NCBI GenBank assembly: GCA_963699825.1
Contig: CAVOVI010000004.1
Coordinates: 310,001 to 374,000 of the forward strand
Source of the DNA: SPDF01 sp963699825
GTDB lineage: Bacteria; Gemmatimonadota; Gemmatimonadetes; Gemmatimonadales; GWC2-71-9
Direction of reading: 5' to 3'
DNA: 64,000 nt
Position 1 is the stretch's first letter. The number at the start of each line of letters is the position of its first letter. The notes beneath the pieces are model-generated. The model searched no databases, was not told the DNA's origin, and saw nothing but the letters and a program-made list of their open reading frames with translations. The translations under genes were made by a program, and so were the position numbers. Positions 47,167 through 56,465 of this stretch are shown here, in pieces.

Positions 47167-48513
47167 CCGCATGGCTTGACCGCCTCACCAGCCAGCTCTC
47201 ATTGGACCGCGCGGAAGTCCGGGCGTGGATGCTCTACGACTGGGCCAACTCGGCGATGTACGTGGTCATCGTCACCGCCATCTTCCCGACCTTCTTCAGC
47301 GCGGTGGCCGCGGCAGGTCTCCCCCCGGTCGAGGCGACCTACCGCTTCAGCCTGGCGACGACGCTCGGCCTGGCGATCATCGCGGTCCTTTCGCCGATCC
47401 TGGGAGCGATTGCCGACCATTCAGCCGCGAAGAAGAAACTCCTCGCGGCGTTCCTGCTCTTCGGCGCCTGCTGCCGTGGCGGCGATGTTTTTCATCCAGC
47501 GCGGCCAGTGGATGTTCGCGGCAGTGCTGTTCATCTTCGCCAACATCGGCGTGAACGGCAGTTTCGTCTTCTACGACTCCCTCCTCCCCCACGTGGCCGC
47601 ACCCGAGGAGATGGATCGCATCTCAACGGCAGGGTACGCGCTTGGCTACCTGGGTGGCGGGCTCTTCCTGGTCGCCTGCCTCGCCATCATCCTTGCCCCG
47701 GCGGCCTTCGGCCTGCCCGCCGGCGACGGGCTCACTCCAAGCCAGGCGACGCTGCCAACGCGCATCACGTTCGTGCTCACCGCGCTCTGGTGGGCAGGAT
47801 TCAGCCTACCGCTCTTCCGGCACGTCCCCGAGCCGCCCGGCCGGTCGCTTGACGCGGAGGAGGCCCGGCTCGGCGCCGTGCGCGCCTCCTTCCGCCGGCT
47901 GGGACACACCTTCCGCAAGCTGCGCGGCTACCGGCAGGCGTTCCTGCTCCTGCTGGCATTCCTCATCTACAACGACGGCGTCGGCACGATCATCCGGATG
48001 GCGGCCATCTACGGTGAGGAGATCGGCATCACCCGCACCACGATGATCGCGGCGATCGCGCTGGTGCAGTTTGTCGGCGTCCCCTTCGCCTACCTGTTCG
48101 GCGGATTGGCCAAGCGGGTCGGCACGCGGCCGGCCATCTTCGTCGGCCTGGTGACCTACCTCGGGATCAGCGTGCTGGGATACTTCATGCGCAGTGATCG
48201 GGACTTCATCATGCTGGCGGTACTGGTCGGCATGGTGCAGGGAGGGGTGCAGGCGCTCAGCCGCTCGCTCTTTGCGAGCATGGTGCCACGCCACCTGTCT
48301 GGGGAATTCTTTGGCTTCTTCGCCGTGTTCGAGAAGTTTGCGGGCATTCTCGGACCCGCGATGTTCTCCGTGGCGATCCTGCTGACGGGATCGAGCCGTG
48401 CGGCACTGCTCTCGGTGGTGGTGTTCTTCCTGGTCGGTGGAGCGCTGCTGGCGAAGGTGGACGTCCGGGAGGGCCAGCGGATTGCCCGCGAGGAAGAAGC
48501 GGCAATCGCCTAG
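47163..48513 (+). CDS. UMF1-family (Atg22-like) MFS transporter (one frameshift)
   Basis: The corrected 449-residue protein has about 12 helices. The N-terminus EVRAWMLYDWANSAMYVVIVTAIFPTFF and the later FVFYDSLLPHVAAPEEMDRIS and AGYALGYLGGGLFLV are diagnostic of the UMF1/YxiO group, related to vacuolar Atg22 amino-acid effluxers. One extra base near 47469 shifts the frame. Substrate unknown, amino-acid export likely by analogy. It is convergent with the diguanylate cyclase gene and overlaps it by four bases. Confidence 0.87.
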
Positions 48514-49685
48514 TCCTGCGGGCCGACCACCTGGTTGCGGCCACCGTCCTTGGCGGCAAACAGCCGCCGGTCCGCCGCCTCCAGCAGCTCGACCGGGTCG
48601 GTGCCGTCTTCCGGCAGGCAGGCGACCCCTGCGCTCAGCGTGAGCTGTGCGGTGAGGTCGTGACGCGGAATCGTGAATTCCGCGCGCGCCACCGCCAGCC
48701 GCAGCTGTTCCAGCTTGTCGAACGCGGCCTTCGGGGTGGTCTCCGGCAACAGCACCACGAACTCATCCCCTCCATAGCGCGCCACGATGTCGGTGGTGCG
48801 GAGCCCCTTCAACAGGGTGTCGGCGAGGACGCGGAGCGCCACGTCGCCGCTGGCGTGCCCGTACCGATCGTTGAAATTCTTGTAGCGGTCCAGGTCGAGG
48901 AGAGCGACGGCCATGGGGTGCCCATGGCGGCGGGCGCGCGTTACCTCCGCCTGGTATCGCGTCTCGAAGTACCCGCGATTCAGGAGGCCCGTCAGGCGGT
49001 CGAGCGCAGACAACTGCCGGAGCTGCCGGGAGCGGTCCACGATCGCGGTGGCAAGCACACCCGCCGTGGCGAGGAGGATGAGGCGGCCGACCTGGTCGCC
49101 CCCACTCACCATCCCATAGGTGAACGGGGCGTAGCGCAGGTCGTTGAGGTCCCACAGGGCCATGGCCACGACGACCACGGCCGCGTACTGCACCACCGCG
49201 AGCGCGCCGGTCACGATGCAGATGCGAGTGTCGTAGCGAAGGCTCGACGCGCCGATCGAGAAGAAGTAGACGCTGTACATGATGCGGCTGTTCACCGCCA
49301 CATGGGGGGTGCCCATGGCCAGGAACGCCACGAGCGTCGCCGTCACGAAGGTCACGTCCACCGCACTGGTCAGGAAGCCGAGCCAGGGCCGGTAGAAGCC
49401 CCGGCGCACCACCCCCCAGATGACGACCGCGAAGACCAGCGACCCCAGCGTCGCCGCCAGGCCGACCCATGCCTCGATGAGGTAGGGTGTCGCGATGACG
49501 TTGTAGATCGGGATGAGCATGACCAGCGAAACCAGGGCAATGCGTACCTTGGCCACCAGCAACTCGCCGTGGGCGCCGGCATCGATCAGCATCGGATCGG
49601 GCGCAGCCCACAGCCGGTCGCGGGCCGTCTCATGGGCAAAATCGTTCGCGGCCAGTCCCATGAACTCCCGCTTCCGTTTCGGCAT
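48510..49685 (-). CDS. Membrane-bound diguanylate cyclase (GGDEF)
   Basis: Six predicted transmembrane helices (about residues 45-200) precede a GGDEF domain with RYGGDEFVVLLPE. The inhibitory I-site RxxD (RTTD) lies five residues upstream, so feedback inhibition by cyclic di-GMP is likely. LSALDRLTGLLNRGYF and LDLDRYKNFNDRYGHASGD are normal. It makes cyclic di-GMP in response to a membrane signal; no other sensor domain is seen. The gene is followed three bases later by ETF-QO on the same strand. Intact. Confidence 0.92.
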   Translation of the reverse strand: MPKRKREFMGLAANDFAHETARDRLWAAPDPMLIDAGAHGELLVAKVRIALVSLVMLIPIYNVIATPYLIEAWVGLAATLGSLVFAVVIWGVVRRGFYRPWLGFLTSAVDVTFVTATLVAFLAMGTPHVAVNSRIMYSVYFFSIGASSLRYDTRICIVTGALAVVQYAAVVVVAMALWDLNDLRYAPFTYGMVSGGDQVGRLILLATAGVLATAIVDRSRQLRQLSALDRLTGLLNRGYFETRYQAEVTRARRHGHPMAVALLDLDRYKNFNDRYGHASGDVALRVLADTLLKGLRTTDIVARYGGDEFVVLLPETTPKAAFDKLEQLRLAVARAEFTIPRHDLTAQLTLSAGVACLPEDGTDPVELLEAADRRLFAAKDGGRNQVVGPQD

Positions 49686-49688
49686 CCG

Positions 49689-51345
49689 CTACATGACCCG
49701 GTAACGGGGGCCGCTGCCGCCTTCGCGTGGCGTCCAACGGGGACCGAGTACGTCTGTCGCCTTGCAGTCGATACAGTTCGGCGGATTGACGCGGAGCTCG
49801 TCGCCGTCGCGCTCGTACACACCGGCGGGACAGAGATGCACGTAGAACTCCGCCACCTCGGCGCTGACGTCCCGACCCACCAGGAGATGGCTGGGAATCG
49901 TGTCGCGGGTCGCGTTGCCCGACTTGAAGACCGCATCGAGCTTGCCGAAGGTCAGCACGCCGTCCGGCACCAGCGTCGTCTCGCCCCCATCGCTTCGCGG
50001 TGCGTCGGCATCGGCGTGCATGGGGATCCTGCCGCCGGGAAACCGTCCCCCCGTCAGCGTCATCAGGCCCGCCTTGGCCGCCCCCAGCAGGAAACCGTCC
50101 TTGAAGGCGAGACGCATGTTGCGCGTCTTGTAGAGATCCTCACGGATGTAGCTCGCATCGACCATGCGATCGGATTCGGCGAGCGCCGCGGAGGAGACAT
50201 CCCCCCGCTTCAGGGCGGCGAAGATGGCGCGGGCCGCGTAGATCCCCGACTGCATCGCGTAGTGGACGCCCTTGAGCGATGGCACATCGACGTAGCCGGC
50301 GGCGTCACCCACGATGACGAGTCCGTCACCGGAGCGACGACTCGGCAGCGCGTGGAATCCCCCCTCGGGAATCGTCTTGGCGCCCCATTCGATCAATTCG
50401 CCACCGGCGAGGATCTCCTGGAAGAGGGGATGGAGCTTCATCCGCTGCAGCAGGGTGTGAACGTCGAGCTTGGCGTTTCCGTAATCGAGCCCCGCCACGA
50501 GACCGATCGAGACCTGGTCCGGGCCCATGGGGATAGCACCAGCTGCCGCCGAACACATCGGTGGGCAATGGCCATCCCATGGTGTGAATGACCCGGTCGA
50601 GCGGCCGCGCCACCTTCCAGACTTCCTTCACCCCCAGCGCAAAGATCTGCGGGTTGGGGGAGGTGACCCCCTGCCATTCGCACCACGCCTGGGACAACGT
50701 CCCGCGAGTTCCCTCGGACAGCACAGTGACCCGCGCCGTCAGGTCGGTGGGCTCGGCATAGTCGCCACCCGGAGTGCCGTCGCGATTCAGGCCGCTCGGT
50801 GTCGTGCGGACCCCGCACACCGCCTTGTCCTTGACGAGCAAGGCGTCGACCGGGAATCCGGTGAAGACATTGACGCCCAGCCCCTCCGCCTTCTCACCGA
50901 GCCAGCGGACCATCTCGGAAATCGACGCGGAGTAATTGCCGGTGTTGTGCATGGTCGGCGGGGTGGGAATACGGCGGGAGGCGCCTTCGGTCAGAAAGTA
51001 GACTGCCTCGGAGTCCACGCGCTGCCGGAAGGGGAAGTCGGCGTCGGTCAGGTCGGGAAAGAGCTCACGAAAGGCCCGAGGATTCACCACGGCACCGGAG
51101 AGGTTGTGCTCGCCGAGTCCCGCCGCCTTCTCCAGGACGCCGATATTCAGTTCACCCAGCTCCCCGCCGGCTTCCTGATCAGCCTTGGCGAGGCGAGCCA
51201 GTTCGATGGCCCCTGCCAGCCCGGCGGGGCCAGCGCCCACGAAGAGCACGTCCATCTCGATCGCTTCCGCGCCTGGCGGCTGATCGAGAATGAGCTTCTC
51301 GAGCGGCAACGCTTGCTGATGCCGGCTGGGCAGGATGGAGGACAC
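49689..51345 (-). CDS. Electron-transfer flavoprotein-quinone oxidoreductase (one frameshift)
   Basis: The enzyme passes electrons from reduced ETF to the membrane quinone pool. The corrected 551-residue protein has MDVLFVGAGPAGLAGAIELA (FAD), GAVVNPRAFRELFPD, GTLSQAW...LGVKEVWKV, GWPLPTDVFGGSW and a C-terminal 4Fe-4S segment with HLCPAGVYERDGDEL and NPPNCIDCKATDVLGP. An extra base in GGGG 50529-50532 breaks the frame. I prefer the GTG at 51345, which follows an AAGGAG site. The etfA-etfB genes are close by, so the complete electron path is encoded here. Confidence 0.92.
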
Positions 51346-51376
51346 GGCGGGGGCTCCTTGGATTGCGGTCGGCGGC

Positions 51377-51400
51377 AATTAGAGAGAAAATATAACCTGC
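51377..51400. promoter_or_regulatory. AT-rich tract in a divergent promoter region
   Basis: The stretch around GAGAGAAAATATAACC is strikingly AT-rich between two divergent genes in GC-rich DNA. TATAAC could serve as a -10 box for the methyltransferase-like gene, but no good -35 box is seen. Confidence 0.3.
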
Positions 51401-51436
51401 GCGGCGACCGCGTTACTTCGGGGAAAGGGACGGACA

Positions 51437-51916
51437 ATGAGCCGACGGACGGCGGTGCGCGACCCCTGGGTCTGGGGGCAGGCCCTCCTCGGGATCCTGG
51501 TGATCTTCGGCGTCCCCCGGGCCGCGGAGCTGCTCGGTATCCCCGCCCCCGGAGCATTCTGGCGCCTGCTCGGCGCGGTGGCGATCGGCGCCGGCGCCCT
51601 GATCATGGCGACCGGCGCCGTCACCCTCGGCCCAAATCTCACCCCGGCCACCGAGCCACTGCCCGACGGACAGTTGGTCACCCGCGGGATCTACCGCCTG
51701 GTCCGCCATCCGATCTACCTCGGCGTGTCTCTGGCGCTCTGCGGGTACGCCCTGTTCCGCGCGGGCGGGTGGGCCGGGGTGTTCGTATTCGCCCTGTCCA
51801 TCGCGTACTTCGAGCGGAAGGCACGGGTGGAGGAGGCGTGGTTGCTCGACCGCGTTCCAGCGTACGCACCGTACCGCACTCGTGTCCCACGACTGATCCC
51901 GTGGGGCTGGCACTGA
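51437..51916 (+). CDS. Isoprenylcysteine methyltransferase-family membrane protein
   Basis: The 159-residue protein has four hydrophobic helices and the ICMT/PEMT-like pair GIYRLVRHPIYLGVSLAL and AYFERKARVEEAWLL, where the His, Arg and Glu residues bind S-adenosylmethionine. Bacterial members methylate small molecules or lipids and are mostly uncharacterised. It is flanked by ETF-QO and etfA, transcribed in the opposite direction from both. Intact. Confidence 0.85.
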   Translation: MSRRTAVRDPWVWGQALLGILVIFGVPRAAELLGIPAPGAFWRLLGAVAIGAGALIMATGAVTLGPNLTPATEPLPDGQLVTRGIYRLVRHPIYLGVSLALCGYALFRAGGWAGVFVFALSIAYFERKARVEEAWLLDRVPAYAPYRTRVPRLIPWGWH

Positions 51917-51949
51917 CCGAGGGGCCCAGCGCCGTTCCCGGCCGGCTCC

Positions 51950-52939
51950 CTAACTACCGGCGCGTGCCTGCTTCACCGCCTCCGTCAGCACCGGCACCAC
52001 CTCGAACAGGTCACCGACGATCCCGTAGTCGGCCAGCTTGAAGATCGGCGCGTCCTTGTCCTTGTTGATGGCGACGATCGTCTTCGATGTTCGCATGCCG
52101 GCCAGGTGCTGGATGGCCCCGGAAATCCCCACCGCCACATACAGGTCAGGGCTGACAATCCGTCCGGTCTGACCGATCTGGGTAGCTGGATCCCGCCAGC
52201 CGTCGTCCGTCACCGCCCGCGTGGCCCCGACGGCGGCGTTGCCGAACGCCGCGGCCAGTTCCTCCATCAGCGCGAAGTTGGCCGCCTCGCGCAGACCGCG
52301 CCCACCTGCCACGACCACCGGGGCATCCGCGAGATCCAACTGCGCGTCGCCGCTCCCACCCAGCTTCGTCACCACAACCCGCGCCGACCCGGGATCGAGC
52401 GCAGGCTCGACCGGTTGCACCCGCGCGGTCCGGTCGGCGTCGGTCGCGAGGATCGCGCCGGGCCGCAACGTGACGACGGCCGGAGTGCCAGTCAGACGTA
52501 CGGTGGTGACGATCTTGCCGATGTGAGTCGGGTGCTGCCCGATCAGCGCATCGCCCTCGAAGGCGAAGCCTGTCAGGTCCGAGGCCATGCTGACGCCCAG
52601 CGACGCCGCCACGCGGGGGGCGAGATCGCGTCCCTCGGCCGACGCGGAGAAGAAGACACCCCGGTAGCCGCCGCTCTTCACCTGGGCAGCCGCCGTCGCC
52701 GCGAACACTTCCGGGCTGTACCGCCCCAGATCGGCGTGCTCCACGACCTGCACCACATCGGCGCCGGCGCGGCCCAGCGCGTCCGCCTTGGCACCGAGAC
52801 CCGGCGCGCCGATCAGGAGGGCGTGCACCTCGCCGCCGCCGGAGGCATCGGCGGCCTGACGGGCCGCGCTGACCGTCTCGAGCGCCACCTTCCGCAGGGC
52901 GCCTCCCCGTGCTTCCGCGAATGCAAGCATGTTGGCCAT
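51950..52939 (-). CDS. etfA: Electron-transfer flavoprotein alpha subunit
   Basis: The 329-residue protein has an N-terminal nucleotide-binding-like half and the C-terminal FAD domain with VVVAGGRGLREAANF, VGATRAVTDDGWRD, QIGQTGRIVSPDLYVAVGISGAIQH and NKDKDAPIFKLADYGIVGD. It forms a heterodimer with EtfB. Their genes overlap by one base. Electrons come from the acyl-CoA dehydrogenase encoded upstream and go to ETF-QO encoded downstream. Intact. Confidence 0.95.
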   Translation of the reverse strand: MANMLAFAEARGGALRKVALETVSAARQAADASGGGEVHALLIGAPGLGAKADALGRAGADVVQVVEHADLGRYSPEVFAATAAAQVKSGGYRGVFFSASAEGRDLAPRVAASLGVSMASDLTGFAFEGDALIGQHPTHIGKIVTTVRLTGTPAVVTLRPGAILATDADRTARVQPVEPALDPGSARVVVTKLGGSGDAQLDLADAPVVVAGGRGLREAANFALMEELAAAFGNAAVGATRAVTDDGWRDPATQIGQTGRIVSPDLYVAVGISGAIQHLAGMRTSKTIVAINKDKDAPIFKLADYGIVGDLFEVVPVLTEAVKQARAGS

Positions 52940-53691
52940 TAGAGCACCTTCGCTTCGGTCTGGAGAAGCCGGATGAGCTCCGGCACCGCGTCCGCGCCCT
53001 CGCCGATGATCCGGCCAGGCGGGCGGTCGGGCGGCAGGGCGATGACGTCCACCGTCAGGTTGGCGGCGCCGAGCTGGGCCGGCTTCACCTCGAGCGGCTT
53101 CTTCTTGGCGGCCATGATTCCCTTGAGTGAGGGCAGCCGCGGCCGACCGAGCCCTTCGTCGATCGTCACGACGGCGGGCAGCGGGAACTCCACCGTTTCC
53201 ACGGCGCCCTCGAGCTGGCGCTCCGCGGTGCCACGGCCATCGGCGATGTCGAGCTTCGAGATGGCGGTGACACAGGGCACGCCCATCAGCTGCGCCGTCA
53301 TCGGCCCGACGGTCTGGTTGGCGCTGTCGGTCGCCATCCGGCCGAAGAGCACCAGATCGTAGCCGCCCTCCTTGAGTTCGGCGGCCAGCGCGGCGGCGAT
53401 GGCCATGCCGTCGAACGGCACCTCCTCGGCGTCGAGCTGGATGGCGCGATGGGCACCCATGCCGAGCGCCTTGCGGAGCGTCTCCTGCACGGCGGTCGGG
53501 CCGACGGAGACCACGACGACCTCGCCCGAACCGTGGCTCTCCACGAGCCGGAGGCCCGCCTCGACAGCGTACCCGTCGAAGTCAGCGATGTCGAACTTGA
53601 GACCGGCGGGATCGAGCGCCTTGCCATCGGCTCCGATGGCAAACCGCAGGTCCATGTCCGGCACCCGCTTGATGCAAACGGCGATTTTCAC
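52939..53691 (-). CDS. etfB: Electron-transfer flavoprotein beta subunit
   Basis: The 250-residue protein begins MKIAVCIKRVPDMDL and shows VVSVGPTAVQETLRKALGMGAHRAIQL, ATDSANQTVGPMTAQLMGVPCVT and a C-terminal RLPSLKGIMAAKKKPLEV, the recognition and AMP-binding loops of EtfB. It pairs with EtfA, its direct neighbour. Intact and normal length. Confidence 0.95.
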   Translation of the reverse strand: MKIAVCIKRVPDMDLRFAIGADGKALDPAGLKFDIADFDGYAVEAGLRLVESHGSGEVVVVSVGPTAVQETLRKALGMGAHRAIQLDAEEVPFDGMAIAAALAAELKEGGYDLVLFGRMATDSANQTVGPMTAQLMGVPCVTAISKLDIADGRGTAERQLEGAVETVEFPLPAVVTIDEGLGRPRLPSLKGIMAAKKKPLEVKPAQLGAANLTVDVIALPPDRPPGRIIGEGADAVPELIRLLQTEAKVL

Positions 53692-53718
53692 GTCAACTCC
53701 CCGCGTACGAAGTCGTGG

Positions 53719-54903
53719 CTAGAACGCTGGCAGGCCGGTCACGGCCTGTCCGAGAATGAGGGTGTGCATGTCGTGCGTCCCCTCGTAGGTGTAGACCGAC
53801 TCGAGGTTGGCCATGTGCCGCATCGAGTGGTATTCGGCCAGGATGCCGTTGGCACCGAGGAGCCGCCGCGCTTCGCGCGCAGCCTCGCACGCCATGTTGA
53901 TGTTGTTGCGCTTGGCCAGGGACACCTGGTCGGGCGTCATGGTGCCGCGGTCCTTGAGGCGACCAAGCTGCAGGGTGAGCAGCTGCGCCTTGGTGATTTC
54001 GGTGAGCATCTCCGCCAGGCGGGACTGCTGCAGCTGCGTCTGCCCGATCGGCTTGCCGAACATGATGCGTTCCTTGGAGTAACTCAGCGCCTCGTCGTAG
54101 CAGGCCATGGCCGCGCCGATGCCGCCCCAGGCGATGCCGTACCGCGCCTGCGTCAGGCACATCAGCGGGCTCTTGATGCCGCTGGACTTCGGCAGGATGG
54201 CGTCCTTCGGCACGAGGCAGTCCTGCAGCACGATTTCACTGGTGTCGCTCGCGCGGAGGGAGAGCTTCCCCTTCTGGTCCTTGGCGGTGTACCCCTTGGT
54301 GCTGGCCGGGACGATGAAGCCGCGGATCGACTTGGTGTCGTCGATGGCGCCCGTCTTGGCCCAGATGATCGAGACGGTCGCCTGCGAGCCGTTGGTGATC
54401 CACATCTTGGCGCCGTTCAGCAGCCACCCGTCCTTCGTCTCCTTGGCGGTCGTGATCATACCACCGGGATTGGAGCCGTAGTCGGGCTCGGTCAGCCCGA
54501 AGCAGCCGATATCCTCGCCGGAGGCGAGCCGGGGCAGCCAGTGCTTCTTCTGTTCCTCGGAGCCGAAGGCGAAGATCGGGTACATGACCAGCGCGCCCTG
54601 CACGGAGGCGAAGGAGCGGATGCCGCTGTCGCCCCGCTCCAGTTCCTGCATGATCAGGCCGTAGGCGACGTTGTTGAGTCCGGCACAGCCGTACTCCTCG
54701 GGGAGGTTCGCGCCGAAGAAGCCCAGTTCCGCCATGCCGGGAATCAGCTGCTTCGGGAACTCGCCCTCGATGTAGGCGTCGCCGATGACCGGCATGAGGT
54801 GCTCCTCGACCCAGGCGCGCACGGTGTCGCGCACCGCACGCTCTTCCTCGGAGAGCAGGCTGTCGACGTCGTAGAAATCCACTCCCGCAAATGCGTTCGC
54901 CAT
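53719..54903 (-). CDS. Acyl-CoA dehydrogenase, glutaryl-CoA dehydrogenase-like
   Basis: The 394-residue FAD enzyme has GFFGANLPEEYGCAG, GCFGLTEPDYGSNPGGM (FAD site), GAKMWITNGS, and the catalytic Glu374 in VYTYEGTHDMHTLILGQAVTG. The position of that Glu and the TEPDYGSNPGGM variant are as in glutaryl-CoA dehydrogenases, though related branched or short-chain enzymes are possible. It hands electrons to EtfAB encoded 27 bases downstream. Intact. Confidence 0.92.
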   Translation of the reverse strand: MANAFAGVDFYDVDSLLSEEERAVRDTVRAWVEEHLMPVIGDAYIEGEFPKQLIPGMAELGFFGANLPEEYGCAGLNNVAYGLIMQELERGDSGIRSFASVQGALVMYPIFAFGSEEQKKHWLPRLASGEDIGCFGLTEPDYGSNPGGMITTAKETKDGWLLNGAKMWITNGSQATVSIIWAKTGAIDDTKSIRGFIVPASTKGYTAKDQKGKLSLRASDTSEIVLQDCLVPKDAILPKSSGIKSPLMCLTQARYGIAWGGIGAAMACYDEALSYSKERIMFGKPIGQTQLQQSRLAEMLTEITKAQLLTLQLGRLKDRGTMTPDQVSLAKRNNINMACEAAREARRLLGANGILAEYHSMRHMANLESVYTYEGTHDMHTLILGQAVTGLPAF

Positions 54904-54934
54904 TGGTACGAGCCTCAGGTGATCCTGTTGAAGG

Positions 54935-55636
54935 TCAGTCTATCGTGCGCCGCGGGCCCCCGCGGCCCAGATGGCGACGCGCACTGGGCTCGATGCCCAC
55001 CGCGCGCGCCTTGCGGCGGAATACCGTTCCGTGATCGACCGGCAGGGCGGACTCCGCCTGCCACTGGTGCACCATCTCGTGCAACACCGTCTGTTCCACT
55101 TCTCCCCAGCCGTGCTTCAAGTGTGCCCGGCTCAACGCGACTTCCAGCGGCTTGCCGGTCCGGGCATCCACGGCGAGTTCACCGAGCCGGGTGCGCATCC
55201 TGCTCGAGAGCCGGAAGCGGATGGCCGGCAACGCACCGTCAAAATGCTCGGCATTCAGCCGCTGGTGCATCTCCGCCAGCCGCGTCTGGATCGCCTCGTC
55301 CCCGGCGCGGGGGCGCTCAACGCCTCGGCGGCTGGGTCGGGCCGGCGGGGCGTGCACCTCGACCGGGAAGGTCAGAAATTCGCGCTCGGCGCTCCGGCGC
55401 GTGGCGCGCCGCGTCCCCGGCCGCACGTACTTCACGATCGCCGACAGGACACGGTCCGGCGCCCAGGCATAGCCGCGGTGCAGCCGGAGTACTCCCTCCG
55501 CCGTCACGCTGAGCAATACCGTTCGGTTGGTGTGCGTCGCAAACCCGCTGAACGGCGGCATGCCCAACGCGTCCAACCGGCGGCGCAGCACCGCCTCGGC
55601 GGTCTCAGGTAACGTGGCCTGCCCCCACAACCCCAT
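54935..55636 (-). CDS. SprT-like zinc metalloprotease-domain protein
   Basis: The 233-residue protein has the zinc-binding VLHEMVHQWQ (HExxH) followed by a third His in LPVDHGTVF, in the SprT/DUF45 order, preceded by LSRAHLKHGWGEVEQT. Relatives include SprT-like and Wss1/Spartan peptidases that act on DNA-protein crosslinks, but bacterial function is poorly known. ATG at 55636 starts the conserved N-terminus; it overlaps the phosphoesterase end by about 30 bases. Intact. Confidence 0.8.
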   Translation of the reverse strand: MGLWGQATLPETAEAVLRRRLDALGMPPFSGFATHTNRTVLLSVTAEGVLRLHRGYAWAPDRVLSAIVKYVRPGTRRATRRSAEREFLTFPVEVHAPPARPSRRGVERPRAGDEAIQTRLAEMHQRLNAEHFDGALPAIRFRLSSRMRTRLGELAVDARTGKPLEVALSRAHLKHGWGEVEQTVLHEMVHQWQAESALPVDHGTVFRRKARAVGIEPSARRHLGRGGPRRTID

Positions 55637-56465
55637 GGCGCTCCCCTGCACGAGCAAAGGTATGACTGTCCGACGCGCGGAACTCGTCCGCTTCCCGATC
55701 CCAGCGCCAATGTTCCACCTGCACCGCATCCGGATCGATGCGAATGACATTGAACACTGACGGGCGCTTGCCGCGGGTCCGGTCGCTCAGGGTGCTCGCC
55801 GTGCTGATCACGGTGCCCCGCGGAAGCTGGCCGGCACCCTCCTGGTGATCGTGCCCGCAGAGGACCACGTCGGCGCCGGTGGCGTCGAGGCGCCGCTGGG
55901 CGCTGGGCCAGTGCGCCAGCCCCATCCGCTGGCTGATCTCGCCACGCAGGACATTGTGGTGCATCACCACCACCTTCGCGGCGTCGGCCGGTTCGGCGGC
56001 AAAGATCTTCGTGACCCGATCGGTCTCGGACGTCGGAATGTGACCTTTCACGGTCAGGTCGCGCTGGTTCCAGGTCATGGAGCCCGCGGCGAGCCCGTGC
56101 GCCGAGAGCGCGCCGGCCACCACCAGGCCCGGGAGACGGAGCACCGGGGTCAACTCCTCCCCGAAATACTGTCGGTACTTCCTGTACAGCACGTCGCGAC
56201 CGAAGATCCCAAACGGACTCTTCCACCACTCGACGTCGTGATTGCCCGGCACCAGGAGGGTTGGGGCCGTCTCCTGCATCGCCTCGAGGAACGCCAGGCC
56301 ACGCTGGTACTCACCGTGCCGCCCCCGCTGACTGATGTCGCCGGAGACGAGGACGGCGTCCGGCGCGAGCGTCGGCACCAGCCGCTCCACGGCGCGGATC
56401 TGCGCCAGCTCCACCGGCCGACCGAAGTGCAGGTCGGAGAGGTGGACGAGGGTGAGATTGGTCAC
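55605..56465 (-). CDS. Calcineurin-like metallophosphoesterase
   Basis: The 286-residue protein has LTLVHLSDLHFG, VLVSGDISQRG, LLVPGNHDVEWW, VMHHNVL and LCGHDHQEG, the full metal-binding set, in the class III cAMP phosphodiesterase (CpdA)-like arrangement. The GTG at 56465 overlaps the DUF4139 stop (GTGA). Because of an upstream frameshift the two genes form one continuous open frame, which would wrongly look like a fusion. The window also encodes a nucleotide cyclase, so cAMP breakdown is possible but unproven. Confidence 0.88.
   Translation of the reverse strand: MTNLTLVHLSDLHFGRPVELAQIRAVERLVPTLAPDAVLVSGDISQRGRHGEYQRGLAFLEAMQETAPTLLVPGNHDVEWWKSPFGIFGRDVLYRKYRQYFGEELTPVLRLPGLVVAGALSAHGLAAGSMTWNQRDLTVKGHIPTSETDRVTKIFAAEPADAAKVVVMHHNVLRGEISQRMGLAHWPSAQRRLDATGADVVLCGHDHQEGAGQLPRGTVISTASTLSDRTRGKRPSVFNVIRIDPDAVQVEHWRWDREADEFRASDSHTFARAGERHGVVGAGHVT

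Noticed and set aside
48660..50591. Plus-strand frame of over 640 codons
   Set aside because: It crosses the diguanylate cyclase and ETF-QO genes in antisense; no protein-like features.
53449..55512. Plus-strand frame of nearly 700 codons
   Set aside because: It is antisense to the acyl-CoA dehydrogenase and SprT-like genes and has no recognisable domain.
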